From Calothrix sp. MO_192.B10 (lineage in GTDB: Bacteria > Cyanobacteriota > Cyanobacteriia > Cyanobacteriales > Nostocaceae), in NCBI GenBank assembly GCA_030065055.1, contig JASJDS010000042.1, forward strand, positions 1-42,013: 42,013 bases of DNA. Direction: 5' to 3'. Shown one piece after another: positions 1-9,270 of the stretch. The translations under genes and the position numbers were made by a program. Numbering within the stretch: the first letter of the stretch is position 1; every line of letters starts with the position of its first letter. The notes beneath the pieces are model-generated. The model searched no databases. It was not told the origin of the DNA and saw only the letters and a list, made by a program, of their open reading frames with translations.

Positions 1-132
1 ATAATTTCAGGTCAGTTTCAGATAATGTGGTCTCAGTTTCAAATAATGTGGGTCGAGGCGATTTTATAGTTTCATTTAATGTGGTCTCAAAACGCGGATG
101 ATTTCGGGTCGAAGCGATTATGATTTCAGGTC
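1..132. repeat. Array of degenerate ~13-20 bp direct repeats, possible transposon end
   Basis: Six related units lie in the same orientation. Three are long, of the form AGTTTCAnnTAATGTGGTC (14-32, 35-54 with an extra G, 68-86). Three are short, of the form ATnATTTCnGGTC (1-13, 97-110, 117-132). All end in GGTC. Tight spacing near the edge and looser spacing inward is the layout of transposase (TnsB/MuA-type) binding-site arrays at the ends of Tn7-like, CAST or Tn5053-like elements. That identity is inferred. No transposase gene is in the window and the terminal TGT/ACA is not visible; the element would lie mostly left of position 1, or have lost its genes. Confidence 0.5.
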
Positions 133-1056
133 GCTACAATTACTTCTATAGGAATCCAGTTTGATCAGCCCGCAAGGCAGACTCCGTCAACGTGAAATTA
201 CTCGTGATGGAAGGAAACTATTAACAGGCTTCGACCGTGAGCTCAGCCGAACGGGAAATCTTAACAGAAAATTTACCCTCGATTTTGAAGGGCGTAGATG
301 TACCAGTGGCTTCCCGTAAGAGTGTTATCATTTTCGATTAAAACCAATCTATGACAAATTGCTTTTGTCATAGATAATCAAATTGCGAAAAAACTTTACA
401 AATAATATTATGTTTGCTGACCGAGAATAATGGGATACAAGCCCCGTCCTTTCTCTTAGCCATTAACAGGGTGGTTGCCCCAACAGAGAAGCTTTACTTA
501 AGAACACCGAGCTTGGCAGAGCCAGCATAAGTATGCCTTCGGTAGTCTTTATGGTTCGTTCTAGAGGCTTGAGAAAGGGGAAAATTGCTACTTACATAAA
601 TCACTAAATTATGTTTAGCTGATAAAGTCTAGGATTTAGTTAGTTGATACTATAGACTTACTTAGAGAAGTTTCCTCAACTTCTCAACTTTAACCGTAGA
701 GAAGAATTTAATTTTGGTGAATGCGAACGATTATTTATAGTCTGAAAAGTTTGATTGTCAACATTTATGGGAAGATATTTAAAATTATAGTATGGGAGTT
801 TCCACCCACTCCCAGATTGTAATCTTCTATTTGAAGAGAATAGGACCAGTCATTTTCCCGTGAATCTGCGGATAAAATCAAGTATGGGCTATGGTTTAAT
901 TTTGGGTATCTTCATGAATGAACCCATAAAGAGTGTTTCCTCCCTATTTAGACAACAAGTCATTTTTTGTGAGCAAAAATTGTACTTGGATACATACTGA
1001 TGAGACTTTATCTGCTGGAATAGCTATATTGATAAGACGAAAATAGATCATTAACT
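133..1056. other. Gene-free stretch with a hairpin and a possible small RNA
   Basis: I find no convincing protein gene here. Position 147-157 has TATAGGAATCC, the same terminal motif as the MITE at 18728-18952, but with no partner copy nearby. Positions 232-254 hold an imperfect palindrome of a common cyanobacterial interspersed type. Positions 349-373 form a perfect 10-bp hairpin (CTATGACAAA, 5-nt loop). The 448-578 segment folds as described separately. The rest (600-1056) is AT-rich and presumably carries the promoter of the gene at 1057. Confidence 0.5.
448..578. ncRNA. Possible structured RNA (6S-like architecture, unproven)
   Basis: The segment is closed by a long stem: CCTTTCTC-TTAGCC at 448-461 pairs with GGCTT-GAGAAAGG at 566-578. 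Inside are smaller pairings: GTTG-CCC-CAAC (473-483), ACCGAG (506-511) with CTTCGGT (537-543), and GCATA-AG-TATGC (525-536). A long terminal helix with an open middle and apical hairpins, about 130-180 nt in total, recalls cyanobacterial 6S RNA, but I do not recognise the sequence and the strand is undecided. It is richer in G+C than its surroundings and contains no reading frame of note. Confidence 0.35.
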
Positions 1057-1302
1057 ATGGCAAGCAAGTACGTACACGTTAGAGAGTACACTGTCAGAGC
1101 ACATCAACGACTGATTCATACTAGGGTCTTTAACTTTGTCTGCAAACAATGTGATCGGAGTACAAAACGTGAAACATATGGACCTAGACCTTTATATTGT
1201 GAAAAATGTCGTCCTCCCCAAGCGCCCAGGAAATCTGTCACGCGCTCCCAAAAAGCCAAACCAAGACCAATGGCTTATAAAAGCGGTCTGGATTTAAACT
1301 AA
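1057..1302 (+). CDS. Small conserved-type protein with a four-cysteine zinc site
   Basis: An 81-residue, very basic protein. Two CxxC pairs (C29/C32 and C48/C51) would form a zinc ribbon or knuckle. The C-terminal third is rich in Lys, Arg, Pro and Ser and is probably disordered, which fits nucleic-acid or ribosome binding. No family name is recognised. The next gene starts 24 nt downstream on the same strand, so the two are probably cotranscribed, and that partner carries putative DNA-binding folds. Function is unknown; a DNA- or RNA-associated role is inferred from the composition only. Confidence 0.75.
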   Translation: MASKYVHVREYTVRAHQRLIHTRVFNFVCKQCDRSTKRETYGPRPLYCEKCRPPQAPRKSVTRSQKAKPRPMAYKSGLDLN

Positions 1303-1326
1303 ATTGAAAATTTCATCGAACACTAA

Positions 1327-2322
1327 ATGCACGGACAATTACAACCTCCTCCCAACTCTTTGCTAGAACCGATTCTGCAACCTCTATTAGAGTTACGAGA
1401 ACATTATGCTCGTCTTGTCGAAGAGTACGAAACTTTATATAAGCAAGCACAATCGCAACTTATCCATGTAGAAGGTTTATTATCGAGTTGGTCTGGCACT
1501 CGCCCCACAGATAGTCAACCTAGTATGGGGCAAAATGTAGCATCTGCTTTACCATCACCAAATAATGGGATTGCCAGTTTGCCAAAACCTGAGTCTATCC
1601 ACCCTCAATTACAAGACTCGGATAGTTTAGAGTTGAATGCTTTACCTTCTCAAGAAACAGTTTCCTCTTCCCTTCCGGGAACATCCGCAATTAACTACCC
1701 CAGCTCTAGCCATTGGTCTGAGATCCCATTATTAACCGAGCATCGAGCATTAAGCCGCATTCAAGCTATCGAAAAGATATTAGAAAAGAATGTGGGAACC
1801 GTATGCCATATCGATTTTGTAGTGAGATCACTTTATGGAGACTTGGAACCAACTGTATTTAAGGTAGTTAAAGGTCGGGTTCACTCCTCACTCACTCATG
1901 GGAAAGAAAAGGGCTATTGGTATGCTGTTCCGGACGAACCCGGTTGTTATACTTATGACATAAGTAAAGTACCCCACAAAAAGGGTAAAGCTAAATCTCA
2001 AGCCGGCAAAAAAATTGCCAAGAAACCTTTGCTCATTCCCAAAACTAGGAGTATTCCCTTAATACCTAAATATGAGGGTAAATTTCTCATTGATGCAGTT
2101 TCATCATTACTGCAAGACAGACCCAAAAAAGCTTTTAGTGTGGCCGAAATCATGGAGGGGATCTATGGCGAACTCACTGATGACCAAATCAGACACATTA
2201 AAAGTGCAGTTCTCAATGAACTCTCCAGAGGTCATAGAATCGGTAGATTCTCTCGAGTTCCTGGAAAAATTGGTATGTATACCTGGAACTTAAAGATGTA
2301 TCAAGATGCTAAATCTGACTGA
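1327..2322 (+). CDS. Hypothetical protein with two winged-helix-like repeats
   Basis: A 331-residue protein. Residues 14-55 are predicted to form an amphipathic helix or short coiled coil, and 56-140 are Ser/Pro/Gln-rich linker. Residues about 143-212 and 252-322 look like two copies of one ~70-aa domain: each has a helix with an Ile/Leu-rich core, a SLYGDL or GIYGEL motif at matching places, a basic helix, and a closing G-x-Y-T-Y/W strand. This pattern resembles winged-helix domains. A Lys-rich linker (213-250) joins them. It probably binds nucleic acid, with the small zinc protein upstream as operon partner. No exact family is recognised. Confidence 0.75.
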   Translation: MHGQLQPPPNSLLEPILQPLLELREHYARLVEEYETLYKQAQSQLIHVEGLLSSWSGTRPTDSQPSMGQNVASALPSPNNGIASLPKPESIHPQLQDSDSLELNALPSQETVSSSLPGTSAINYPSSSHWSEIPLLTEHRALSRIQAIEKILEKNVGTVCHIDFVVRSLYGDLEPTVFKVVKGRVHSSLTHGKEKGYWYAVPDEPGCYTYDISKVPHKKGKAKSQAGKKIAKKPLLIPKTRSIPLIPKYEGKFLIDAVSSLLQDRPKKAFSVAEIMEGIYGELTDDQIRHIKSAVLNELSRGHRIGRFSRVPGKIGMYTWNLKMYQDAKSD

Positions 2323-2426
2323 TATTTAGTCATTTAAGAAATTTGGCACAAAATTCATCAGGGGATAAGGAAACATTTTCTTCTCCATGTTCCCTGGTAA
2401 AATACCCACAATGGTTATTTCTACAT

Positions 2427-3704
2427 CTATTTCCTAATTTTGTGCCAAATTAAACCAACAACTATCAAGCCTAAACCTATTTGCCAGACAAGTGAATCTA
2501 CCCAGAAAGCAAGAAATAAACAAGATCCTAGACCTAACCAAGTTATCCAAATCGGATAAAGCCTTGCTGATGGAGCTAGTTGTAAAGCTGCTAAGTTGGT
2601 AATCCCATAGTAAATCAGGACGGTAAAGGCACTGAAAGACCAAGTGGTTTTTACATTTCCTAACAAGATTAATAAGCAAATACCAATACCAACAAATAAT
2701 ACAGCCCAGTAGGGAGTGGTTTGTTGTTGGTTTAAACGGGCTAAGAATCTTGGTGCATCACCACGACGACCCATTGCTAACAAAACTCGCGATAAGCCAA
2801 GAATTAAGTTGAGTAATACTCCCAGCATGGCTGTCATTGCACCCACTGTTACAACTAAAGCACCACTCTTTCCCACAACTGTTTGGGCTATTCTCTCTAA
2901 GGGTGCGGTATTTGCTGAATATGTGGAAGTATTAAAAGTATCGATCCCAACTGCTGCAATACTTACTGCTGCCACTGCCATATAAAGTAACATGACCAAC
3001 AGCAAGCAAAAAATTATGGCTTGAGGAATAGTTTTTCTAGGCGATCGCGCTTCTTCTCCCAAGGTAGCAATACGACCATACCCCGTATAGGCAACGAACA
3101 TCAAAGCACTGGCATTAAGTATATTTGCCCAGGAAGCAGTAAATAAAGGAGTCAGATTATTCCCTCCCTCTTGGATTGCTTGAGGAAAGCAGGTAAGGAT
3201 AAAAAAGCATAAAGAAAGTAGGGTTACCGATACAATGATCGCATTAGCAATATGGGATCTACGAATACCATTGAGAACAATTAAAGTCATAGCGATCGCA
3301 GCTATTAAGGCAAGGGGGATTAATAAATTGGTATCCCAACCACCAAGCTGTATAAGGTAGCCAGCAAAACCCAAAGCAGCCGTTGCTGCGGAAGCTGTCT
3401 TTGCCACTAAAAACATCCAGCCTGCGATAAAGCCCCAAGCTGGAGTCAGGTATCTGTAGCCATATTCATAGGTTCCACCACTTACAGGATGACTGGCAGC
3501 TAATTGGGCACTGTTGAGTCCGTTGCAGGTGGCGACTATTGCCCCAATTGCTACCGCTATGATTACCCCCGAACCAGCAATGCCAGCAGCAATACCAATA
3601 CTTACAAATACACCCGTACCGACAATGGAACCCAGTCCCATCAGGGTAGCAGCAAATACCCCTAATTGTCGTTTAAGTTGGGTTTGAGCGTTATTTTCAG
3701 GCAT
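2427..3704 (-). CDS. APC-superfamily amino-acid permease
   Basis: A 425-residue integral membrane protein with about 12 hydrophobic segments. The first helix carries the glycine-rich substrate motif (GLGSIVGTGVFVSIG, near residues 19-33) and the cytoplasmic loop near residue 215 has the GEEARSPRKTIP motif, both hallmarks of APC-family amino acid/polyamine permeases. It would import or exchange an amino acid across the cytoplasmic membrane; the substrate cannot be read from the sequence. It stands alone, facing the gene pair at 1057-2322 tail to tail. Confidence 0.9.
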   Translation of the reverse strand: MPENNAQTQLKRQLGVFAATLMGLGSIVGTGVFVSIGIAAGIAGSGVIIAVAIGAIVATCNGLNSAQLAASHPVSGGTYEYGYRYLTPAWGFIAGWMFLVAKTASAATAALGFAGYLIQLGGWDTNLLIPLALIAAIAMTLIVLNGIRRSHIANAIIVSVTLLSLCFFILTCFPQAIQEGGNNLTPLFTASWANILNASALMFVAYTGYGRIATLGEEARSPRKTIPQAIIFCLLLVMLLYMAVAAVSIAAVGIDTFNTSTYSANTAPLERIAQTVVGKSGALVVTVGAMTAMLGVLLNLILGLSRVLLAMGRRGDAPRFLARLNQQQTTPYWAVLFVGIGICLLILLGNVKTTWSFSAFTVLIYYGITNLAALQLAPSARLYPIWITWLGLGSCLFLAFWVDSLVWQIGLGLIVVGLIWHKIRK

Positions 3705-4678
3705 AAACTTGGTGGTGTTGCCTCCATAGCATCACCATTTATATTCCTACTTTACGATAACGCCGGTAAGCAAGAGTTTTATCAGCCCTAGCCCTTGAGC
3801 GGGCGGCTACGCCAACGGGCAAGGCATCTATGCAGGAGTCAGGAGGCAGGGGTCAAAAATAAGTTTTAAGGTAACTCTTAACTAGCACATTTTATAACCC
3901 TTATATAGCAAGGTTTTTAGCCAAACAAGAAAAATGTGCTAGTTTCATTCGTTGGGAGGAGGTTTAATACTTTTGAATGCGTGACTTTTGACTTCCCCTC
4001 TTGGGGCGCTCATATCTTGCACCTGCACCCTGGAAGGGTGAACGGCAGTTTGCTTATGCCGGGGCTCGCGCAGCGTATCCGCAGGATTCACCCTTTCGGT
4101 AGTTGTTCATGGGGGAAACCACGCCATTTGCACTCAAGCGTGGGAAACCACGCCAGTTCCTCCATTTGGGGAGACCCCAAATGGAGGGACTGGCTCCACA
4201 AGACCGCTGCGGGCTCCCCAAGACCACACTACCTCACCACCGCAACTGCCTCGGCTATACAAGCAAAGCCTTGCGAGGGTAGCGCGGCAACCACGCAGGC
4301 TAAAAAACCTGATTTTTCGTGTTATTGAGTTTATTAATGACATCAAAAACCAGTATTAATACGAGGCGTGCAAGATGTCAGGTAAGCCATGAATGCCTTG
4401 CCCAACGTGGGTTTAAGAACCCCAGTAAATCTATAATTTACTGGTCTATAATTACAGGGGGTCAGAATCCCCCAGGAACATTGAACCTTCTTCCTTCTTC
4501 CTTCTTCAATCCAATCTTAGTGAAATTTTTCAGGATGCTTCCCCTTCCATCACCACAAGTAATCAAAAATAGTTGATTCCTATCCCGCCACTATTCCCAG
4601 AAAGTCTTAAAATATTGTAAATTTCTGTCTGACACCATCCCAAGATTAAATTTAACTAATTAACAACTCGGAATCACT
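3705..4678. other. Gene-free stretch of interspersed palindromic repeats
   Basis: About 970 bases without a believable gene. It is full of small repeat units typical of filamentous cyanobacteria: GGGAAACCACGCCA occurs twice (near 4111 and 4142), and 4160-4186 is a perfect 12-bp hairpin (CTCCATTTGGGG, loop AGA). Open frames here (for example 3936-4328) have low-complexity, repeat-derived translations. The promoter of the branching enzyme probably lies in the AT-rich 4560-4678 part. Confidence 0.6.
4160..4186. repeat. Perfect 12-bp hairpin inside repeat cluster
   Basis: CTCCATTTGGGG pairs with CCCCAAATGGAG around a 3-nt AGA loop. No T-run follows on either strand, so this is better read as an interspersed palindromic repeat than as a terminator. 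Confidence 0.7.
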
Positions 4679-6268
4679 ATGGCTATAGGCTACGTCGCTC
4701 TTGTACTCCACGCCCATCTACCCTTTGTTCGTCACCCAGAAAGTGACTATGTGTTGGAGGAAGAATGGCTTTATGAAGCGATTACAGAAACTTATATCCC
4801 CTTACTACAAGTATTTGAAGGGTTAAAGCAAGACGGAATTGATTTTAAAATCACCATGAGCATGACACCACCCTTGGTGTCAATGTTACGCGATCCGTTA
4901 CTGCAAGAACGCTACAGCCAACACTTATCAAAACTGGAAGAACTTGCAGAATTAGAAATTGAGCATCATGCCCAAAATGGTCATCTCAAATACTTAGCCG
5001 AGCATTACGCTTCTGAATTCAATAATACGAGAAAAATTTGGGAGCGTTATCAAGGGGACTTGGTAACAGCTTTTAAGGGATTCCAAGACTCCAACAATCT
5101 AGAAATCATTACCTGCGGTGCAACTCACGGCTATTTACCGTTGATGAAGATGTATCCCCAGGCTGTATGGGCACAAATTCAGGTAGCTTGCGAACACTAC
5201 GAACAAACTTTCGGCATTCCACCTAGGGGTATTTGGCTGCCGGAATGTGCTTACTATGAAGATTTGGAAAGGATGGTAGCGGATGCTGGTTTACGCTACT
5301 TCCTCACCGATGGACATGGTATTCTCTATGCCCGTCCCCGCCCCCGATTCGGTACCTATGCCCCCATTTTTACAGAGACAGGGGTGGCGGCTTTTGGTAG
5401 GGATCATGAATCTTCCCAACAGGTTTGGTCCTCGGAAGTGGGCTATCCTGGTGCTGCTGAATACCGGGAGTTTTATAAAGACTTGGGTTGGGAAGCGGAA
5501 TATGAGTACATTAAGCCCTACATTATGCCCAATGGTCAACGTAAGAATACGGGTATTAAGTACCATAAAATTACTGGTCGTGGCTTAGGATTGGCGGACA
5601 AGGCTCTCTATGACCCATATTGGGCAAGGGAAAAAGCCGCAGAACACGCAGGTAACTTTATGTATAACCGGGAACGCCAAGTAGAACATCTTCATGGTGT
5701 GATGCAGCGTCCACCAATTATTGTGTCACCCTATGATGCGGAATTATTTGGGCATTGGTGGTATGAGGGTCCTTGGTTCATTGATTACCTGTTCCGTAAG
5801 TCTTGGTATGACCAAGGTACATACGACATGACCCACTTGGCGGATTATTTACGGGATAATCCTAGTCAGCAAGTTTGCCGTCCTTCTCAATCTAGTTGGG
5901 GTTATAAGGGTTTTCACGAGTATTGGTTAAATGAAACTAATACGTGGATTTACCCACATTTGCATAAAGCGGCGGAGCGAATGATTGAAATATCAGAGAG
6001 AGAAGCGGCAGATGATTTGGAGTTGAAGGCTCTCAACCAAGCAGCCAGGGAGTTACTTTTAGCACAATCCTCTGACTGGGCATTTATTATGCGTACTGGA
6101 ACTATGGTTCCCTATGCAGTGAGACGCACGCGATCGCACTTAATGCGGTTTAATAAACTGTATGAGGATATTAAAATCGGCAAAATTGACAGTGGTTGGT
6201 TAGAAAAGGTCGAATATATGGATAATATTTTCCCTGAAATCGATTATCGCGCCTATCGTCCTCTTTAG
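4679..6268 (+). CDS. GH57 1,4-alpha-glucan branching enzyme
   Basis: A 529-residue glycoside hydrolase family 57 protein. It makes alpha-1,6 branch points in glycogen by cutting and re-attaching alpha-1,4 chains, and acts in the cytoplasm. The N-terminal LHAHLPFVRHPE motif, the nucleophile motif GIWLPECAYY (Glu189) and the acid motif SPYDAELFGHWWYEGP (Asp353) are all present; their spacing matches the characterised GH57 branching enzyme of Thermococcus (family knowledge). The C-terminal helical region (380-529), which holds DWAFIMRTGTMVPYAV, fits the branching-enzyme subgroup rather than GH57 amylases. Cyanobacteria often carry it besides a GH13 GlgB. It is monocistronic here. Confidence 0.93.
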   Translation: MAIGYVALVLHAHLPFVRHPESDYVLEEEWLYEAITETYIPLLQVFEGLKQDGIDFKITMSMTPPLVSMLRDPLLQERYSQHLSKLEELAELEIEHHAQNGHLKYLAEHYASEFNNTRKIWERYQGDLVTAFKGFQDSNNLEIITCGATHGYLPLMKMYPQAVWAQIQVACEHYEQTFGIPPRGIWLPECAYYEDLERMVADAGLRYFLTDGHGILYARPRPRFGTYAPIFTETGVAAFGRDHESSQQVWSSEVGYPGAAEYREFYKDLGWEAEYEYIKPYIMPNGQRKNTGIKYHKITGRGLGLADKALYDPYWAREKAAEHAGNFMYNRERQVEHLHGVMQRPPIIVSPYDAELFGHWWYEGPWFIDYLFRKSWYDQGTYDMTHLADYLRDNPSQQVCRPSQSSWGYKGFHEYWLNETNTWIYPHLHKAAERMIEISEREAADDLELKALNQAARELLLAQSSDWAFIMRTGTMVPYAVRRTRSHLMRFNKLYEDIKIGKIDSGWLEKVEYMDNIFPEIDYRAYRPL

Positions 6269-6276
6269 GAAAAATC

Positions 6277-6349
6277 TCACCCCGTCCTGCGGACACCCCT
6301 CTCCTTATTAAGGAGAGGGGAAAGATTAAGGAGAGGGGAAAGGGGTGAG
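6277..6349. repeat. Nested inverted repeat after the branching-enzyme gene
   Basis: An 11-bp perfect hairpin (CCCCTCTCCTT, loop ATT, 6296-6320) is followed by a second copy of its right arm. An outer pair CTCACCCC (6277-6284) with GGGGTGAG (6342-6349) encloses both. It could end transcription of the upstream gene, but similar units are scattered in cyanobacterial genomes as repeats. Confidence 0.6.
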
Positions 6350-6384
6350 GTGACATTTTTGACAGACAAAAATACCCATGAAAA

Positions 6385-6409
6385 AACCCCCAGCTAGGTG
6401 CTGGGGGTT
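6385..6409 (-). terminator. Rho-independent terminator of the 76-aa gene
   Basis: A 10-bp stem, AACCCCCAGC with GCTGGGGGTT, has a 5-nt loop. On the minus strand it is followed at once by a run of six T. It lies about 30 nt after the stop of the minus-strand gene at 6443-6673. Confidence 0.85.
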
Positions 6410-6442
6410 AAAAGTTGTCCTTTCTCAAAACTTGGCATCTAC

Positions 6443-6673
6443 TTAGTTGGAAATCCCATTGCTAGCATAAGCATCCATTTTATATGCAGGCTCGCGATCG
6501 CTATAGTCTGTTTCTTTTCCTGTAATGGATTTCGCTAGCCTGTCAAAGGACTCAGAACTCCAGTTACGTTCGTGGATGGGCTTTCTCTGTTCGCCCAAGA
6601 AGTAAGCCTGAGTACCAATTAACGCCGCAGCTACCCAACCCATGACGAATAATGCAATTAAGATACCAAACAT
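6443..6673 (-). CDS. Small single-helix membrane protein, cyanobacterial type
   Basis: A 76-residue protein with one membrane helix at residues 2-24 (FGILIALFVMGWVAAALIG) followed by a soluble tail with EQRKPIHERNW. Such one-helix proteins in cyanobacteria are often thylakoid proteins tied to photosystem assembly, and this one could be a Psb35- or Psb34-like accessory protein, but I cannot confirm either. It has its own good terminator, which supports it as a real, well-expressed gene. Confidence 0.75.
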   Translation of the reverse strand: MFGILIALFVMGWVAAALIGTQAYFLGEQRKPIHERNWSSESFDRLAKSITGKETDYSDREPAYKMDAYASNGISN

Positions 6674-7057
6674 AGTACTAATCTAATCCTTTTGTTTAAC
6701 TTTTGTTGCTTTATGTAAATAAATATAACAAATATACAAAAATAATAAAGGTTGTGCTAACCGATGATGATGGTAGGGTATGCCGAACAGATTAAAAGTT
6801 ATAGGACTACGTGCTAGGGAACAGGGAACAGGGAATAGGGAACAGGAAACAGCAGGCTGTCAAAGGATTTCAGGATTTAGAAATGTCCTAAACTAAATGC
6901 GTAGTGCTATAGCTCCCACGGGAAAATCTCACAACCAAGCATAAAAACCTCACCCTCGTTTTTCGCGCTTGCAAAAATCTTTCCCTCTCTTGATCAAGAA
7001 AGGCAGAAGTTCGAGAAACCTTCTGCCTTCTGCCTCCAACATAGATGCCTTCTCAAT
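6674..7057. other. Gene-free stretch with one MITE
   Basis: It holds the AT-rich promoter region of the 76-aa gene (6674-6760), a MITE-like element (6799-6911) and repeat-like sequence up to the dnaK stop. No dnaJ gene follows dnaK here, although many cyanobacteria have one at this place. Confidence 0.6.
6799..6911. mobile_element. MITE-like element, TATAGCACTACG family
   Basis: It is bounded by TATAGGACTACG (6800-6811) and the inverted CGTAGTGCTATA (6900-6911), an inverted match with one difference. The inverted right end continues with TTAGGACATTT, matching the left end of the element at 13918-14020. It is non-coding, so it would need a transposase supplied from elsewhere. Confidence 0.6.
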
Positions 7058-9031
7058 TTAATCTATGGCTTCATAATCAGCTTGTAAGGTATTGTCTTCA
7101 TCAAAATCAAAGGTGAATTGGGGTGGAATACTTTCATCTGTTTTCTCCCCAGTATCTTCCGTTGGAGGATTATCTTCACTGGCTGCTTCTTCCGCATATT
7201 CCATATTTTCATTGGAGTTTTGGGCGCGATTGTAAACATTGGCACCAACAGCAAATAAAGTCTGTTGAAACTCAGTCAAATGTTGTTGTAATTCTTCTAC
7301 GGGAATATTGGGATTAGCCATTGCTGCTTTGAGGTGAGCTATTTTTTCCCCTGCTAAGGCTTTCATATCCTCAGCGATCGCACCAGCATTTTCTTTCAAG
7401 GTCTTCTCATAACTATATAGCAGATTATCTACTTGGTTTTTGAGTTCAATTCGCTCCAGGCGTTGTTTATCTTCTTCCGCATAGATTTCTGCTTCTTGGC
7501 GCATCCGCTCTACTTCATTGCCGCTCAAACTACCTGTGTTGGTAATTTGCACGCTTTGTTCTTTACCTGTGCCTTTATCTTCTGCGGATACCTTAATAAT
7601 ACCGTTGACATCAATTTCAAAAGAGACTTCTATTTGGGGAACGCCACGGGGAGCAGGGGGAATCCCTGTGAGGAAGAATTTACCCAGGCTTTTGTTATCC
7701 CGTGCCATTGCCCGTTCCCCTTGGAGAACGTGAATTTCTACAGAAGATTGTCCATCAACGGCAGTGGAAAATACTTGGGAATTACTGGTGGGAAGGGTGG
7801 TATTACGTTCAATAATCTTAGTAAACACCTCTCCTAAGGTTTCAATGCCTAGGGATAGGGGGGTTACGTCCAATAACAGCACATCGTCAACCTCTCCACC
7901 CATGACCCCGGCTTGAATCGCTGCTCCTAAGGCCACAGCTTCATCGGGATTCACCGAGCGATCGGGTGTTTTGCCGTTAAAGAATTTAATTAGGGCATTT
8001 TGAACGGCGGGAATGCGGGTAGAACCCCCCACCAAAATAATCCGATCTATATTTTCGGGTTTTAATTCTGCATCTTTAAGAGCTGTCACCATCGGTTCTA
8101 GGGTAGCAGCAATTAAATGGCTGGTGAGTTCTTCAAATTTGGCGCGGGAAAGCTCCATTTCCAGGTGCTTGGGACCAGTGGCATCGGCGGTGATAAATGG
8201 CAAATTAATGGAAGTTGCGACCATGGTGGAAAGCTCAATTTTTGCCTTTTCTGCGGCTTCTCGCAGCCTTTGCAGAGCCATTTTATCCTGACCGAGGTCT
8301 ATCTGCTCTTGTTCTTGGAAACTCTCAATCATCCAACGAACAACGCAGTTATCAAAATCATCTCCTCCCAGTTGGTTATTACCACAGGTGGCTTTAACCT
8401 CAAATACCCCATCTCCTAGTTGCAGCACGGATACATCAAAAGTACCGCCACCAAGGTCAAAAACCAGAATCAGTTGTTCTTCATCTTGTTTATCCAAACC
8501 AAACGCCAAAGCTGCGGCGGTAGGTTCATTAATAATCCGTAAAACTTCTAAACCGGCGATAGTGCCAGCGTCTTTAGTCGCTTGCCTTTGGGCATCTGTA
8601 AAATAAGCCGGGACTGTAATCACCGCTTGGGTAACAGCTTCACCTAAGAAGTTTTCCGCATCTTGCTTTAACTTTTGCAGGATCATGGCAGAAATTTCTT
8701 GGGGTGTGTATTGCCTTTCGCGGATTTTCACATCAACAGTATCATCCCGACCTTTGACACAATTATAGGGAACCCGTTCCCTTTCTTCGCCTGTGTCTTC
8801 CCAACGTCGTCCAATAAATCGCTTAATACTATAAACTGTATTCTCGGCATTGGTGACAGCCTGCCGTTTGGCTAACTGACCAACCAAGCGTTCCCCACCT
8901 TTACCAAATCCCACAATACTGGGAGTAGTCCTGCCTCCTTCGGAGTTGGAAATAACTAATGCTTTACCACCTTCCAAAACTGCGACACAACTGTTGGTAG
9001 TTCCGAGGTCGATCCCAATAACTTTTCCCAT
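7058..9031 (-). CDS. dnaK: Hsp70 chaperone DnaK (probably the DnaK1-type paralog)
   Basis: A 657-residue ATP-dependent chaperone. The start at 9031 gives the canonical [14 protein letters not shown]; an in-frame start 41 codons upstream adds a non-conserved tail and is rejected. The ATPase domain (1-~380) shows [19 protein letters not shown] and the [12 protein letters not shown] motif. The substrate domain follows, then a lid and an acidic tail (about 620-657). The phrase [16 protein letters not shown] suggests cyanobacterial DnaK1 rather than DnaK2. grpE lies 239 nt upstream on the same strand, and the pilus genes are divergent. DnaK1-GrpE-DnaJ3 has been linked to type IV pilus activity in Nostoc (from memory). 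No dnaJ is next to it here. Confidence 0.95.
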   Translation of the reverse strand: MGKVIGIDLGTTNSCVAVLEGGKALVISNSEGGRTTPSIVGFGKGGERLVGQLAKRQAVTNAENTVYSIKRFIGRRWEDTGEERERVPYNCVKGRDDTVDVKIRERQYTPQEISAMILQKLKQDAENFLGEAVTQAVITVPAYFTDAQRQATKDAGTIAGLEVLRIINEPTAAALAFGLDKQDEEQLILVFDLGGGTFDVSVLQLGDGVFEVKATCGNNQLGGDDFDNCVVRWMIESFQEQEQIDLGQDKMALQRLREAAEKAKIELSTMVATSINLPFITADATGPKHLEMELSRAKFEELTSHLIAATLEPMVTALKDAELKPENIDRIILVGGSTRIPAVQNALIKFFNGKTPDRSVNPDEAVALGAAIQAGVMGGEVDDVLLLDVTPLSLGIETLGEVFTKIIERNTTLPTSNSQVFSTAVDGQSSVEIHVLQGERAMARDNKSLGKFFLTGIPPAPRGVPQIEVSFEIDVNGIIKVSAEDKGTGKEQSVQITNTGSLSGNEVERMRQEAEIYAEEDKQRLERIELKNQVDNLLYSYEKTLKENAGAIAEDMKALAGEKIAHLKAAMANPNIPVEELQQHLTEFQQTLFAVGANVYNRAQNSNENMEYAEEAASEDNPPTEDTGEKTDESIPPQFTFDFDEDNTLQADYEAID

Positions 9032-9270
9032 AATTATCAGTATTTTTACTGAATAGTGCTTTAATATGATCTGACGCGGACTACCTTGTAGGCGTTGGTA
9101 TTGGTAGTGCTGAAACAAACATGAGAGTTTTAGTTTCTTGCATTGCTCTATCACAAATTATGACTTGTTGGTGATGTCAAACCTGATATACACCAACAAG
9201 TCTAGTATACGGATGACAGGTTGCCGTAAACTGTGAAGAGCAACTGAATCACTTGGTTAATTTGATACAG

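Noticed and set aside
3936-4328. 130-aa plus-strand open frame
   Set aside because: Its translation comes from interspersed repeats and palindromes (GGAAACCACGCC units, a 27-bp hairpin). There is no ribosome site and the composition is unlike the real genes here.
4319-4576. 85-aa plus-strand open frame
   Set aside because: Low-complexity repeat DNA before the branching-enzyme promoter, with no domain-like pattern.
9032-9154. 41-codon N-terminal extension of dnaK
   Set aside because: The canonical Hsp70 start [14 protein letters not shown] is at 9031 and the extension is not conserved-looking.
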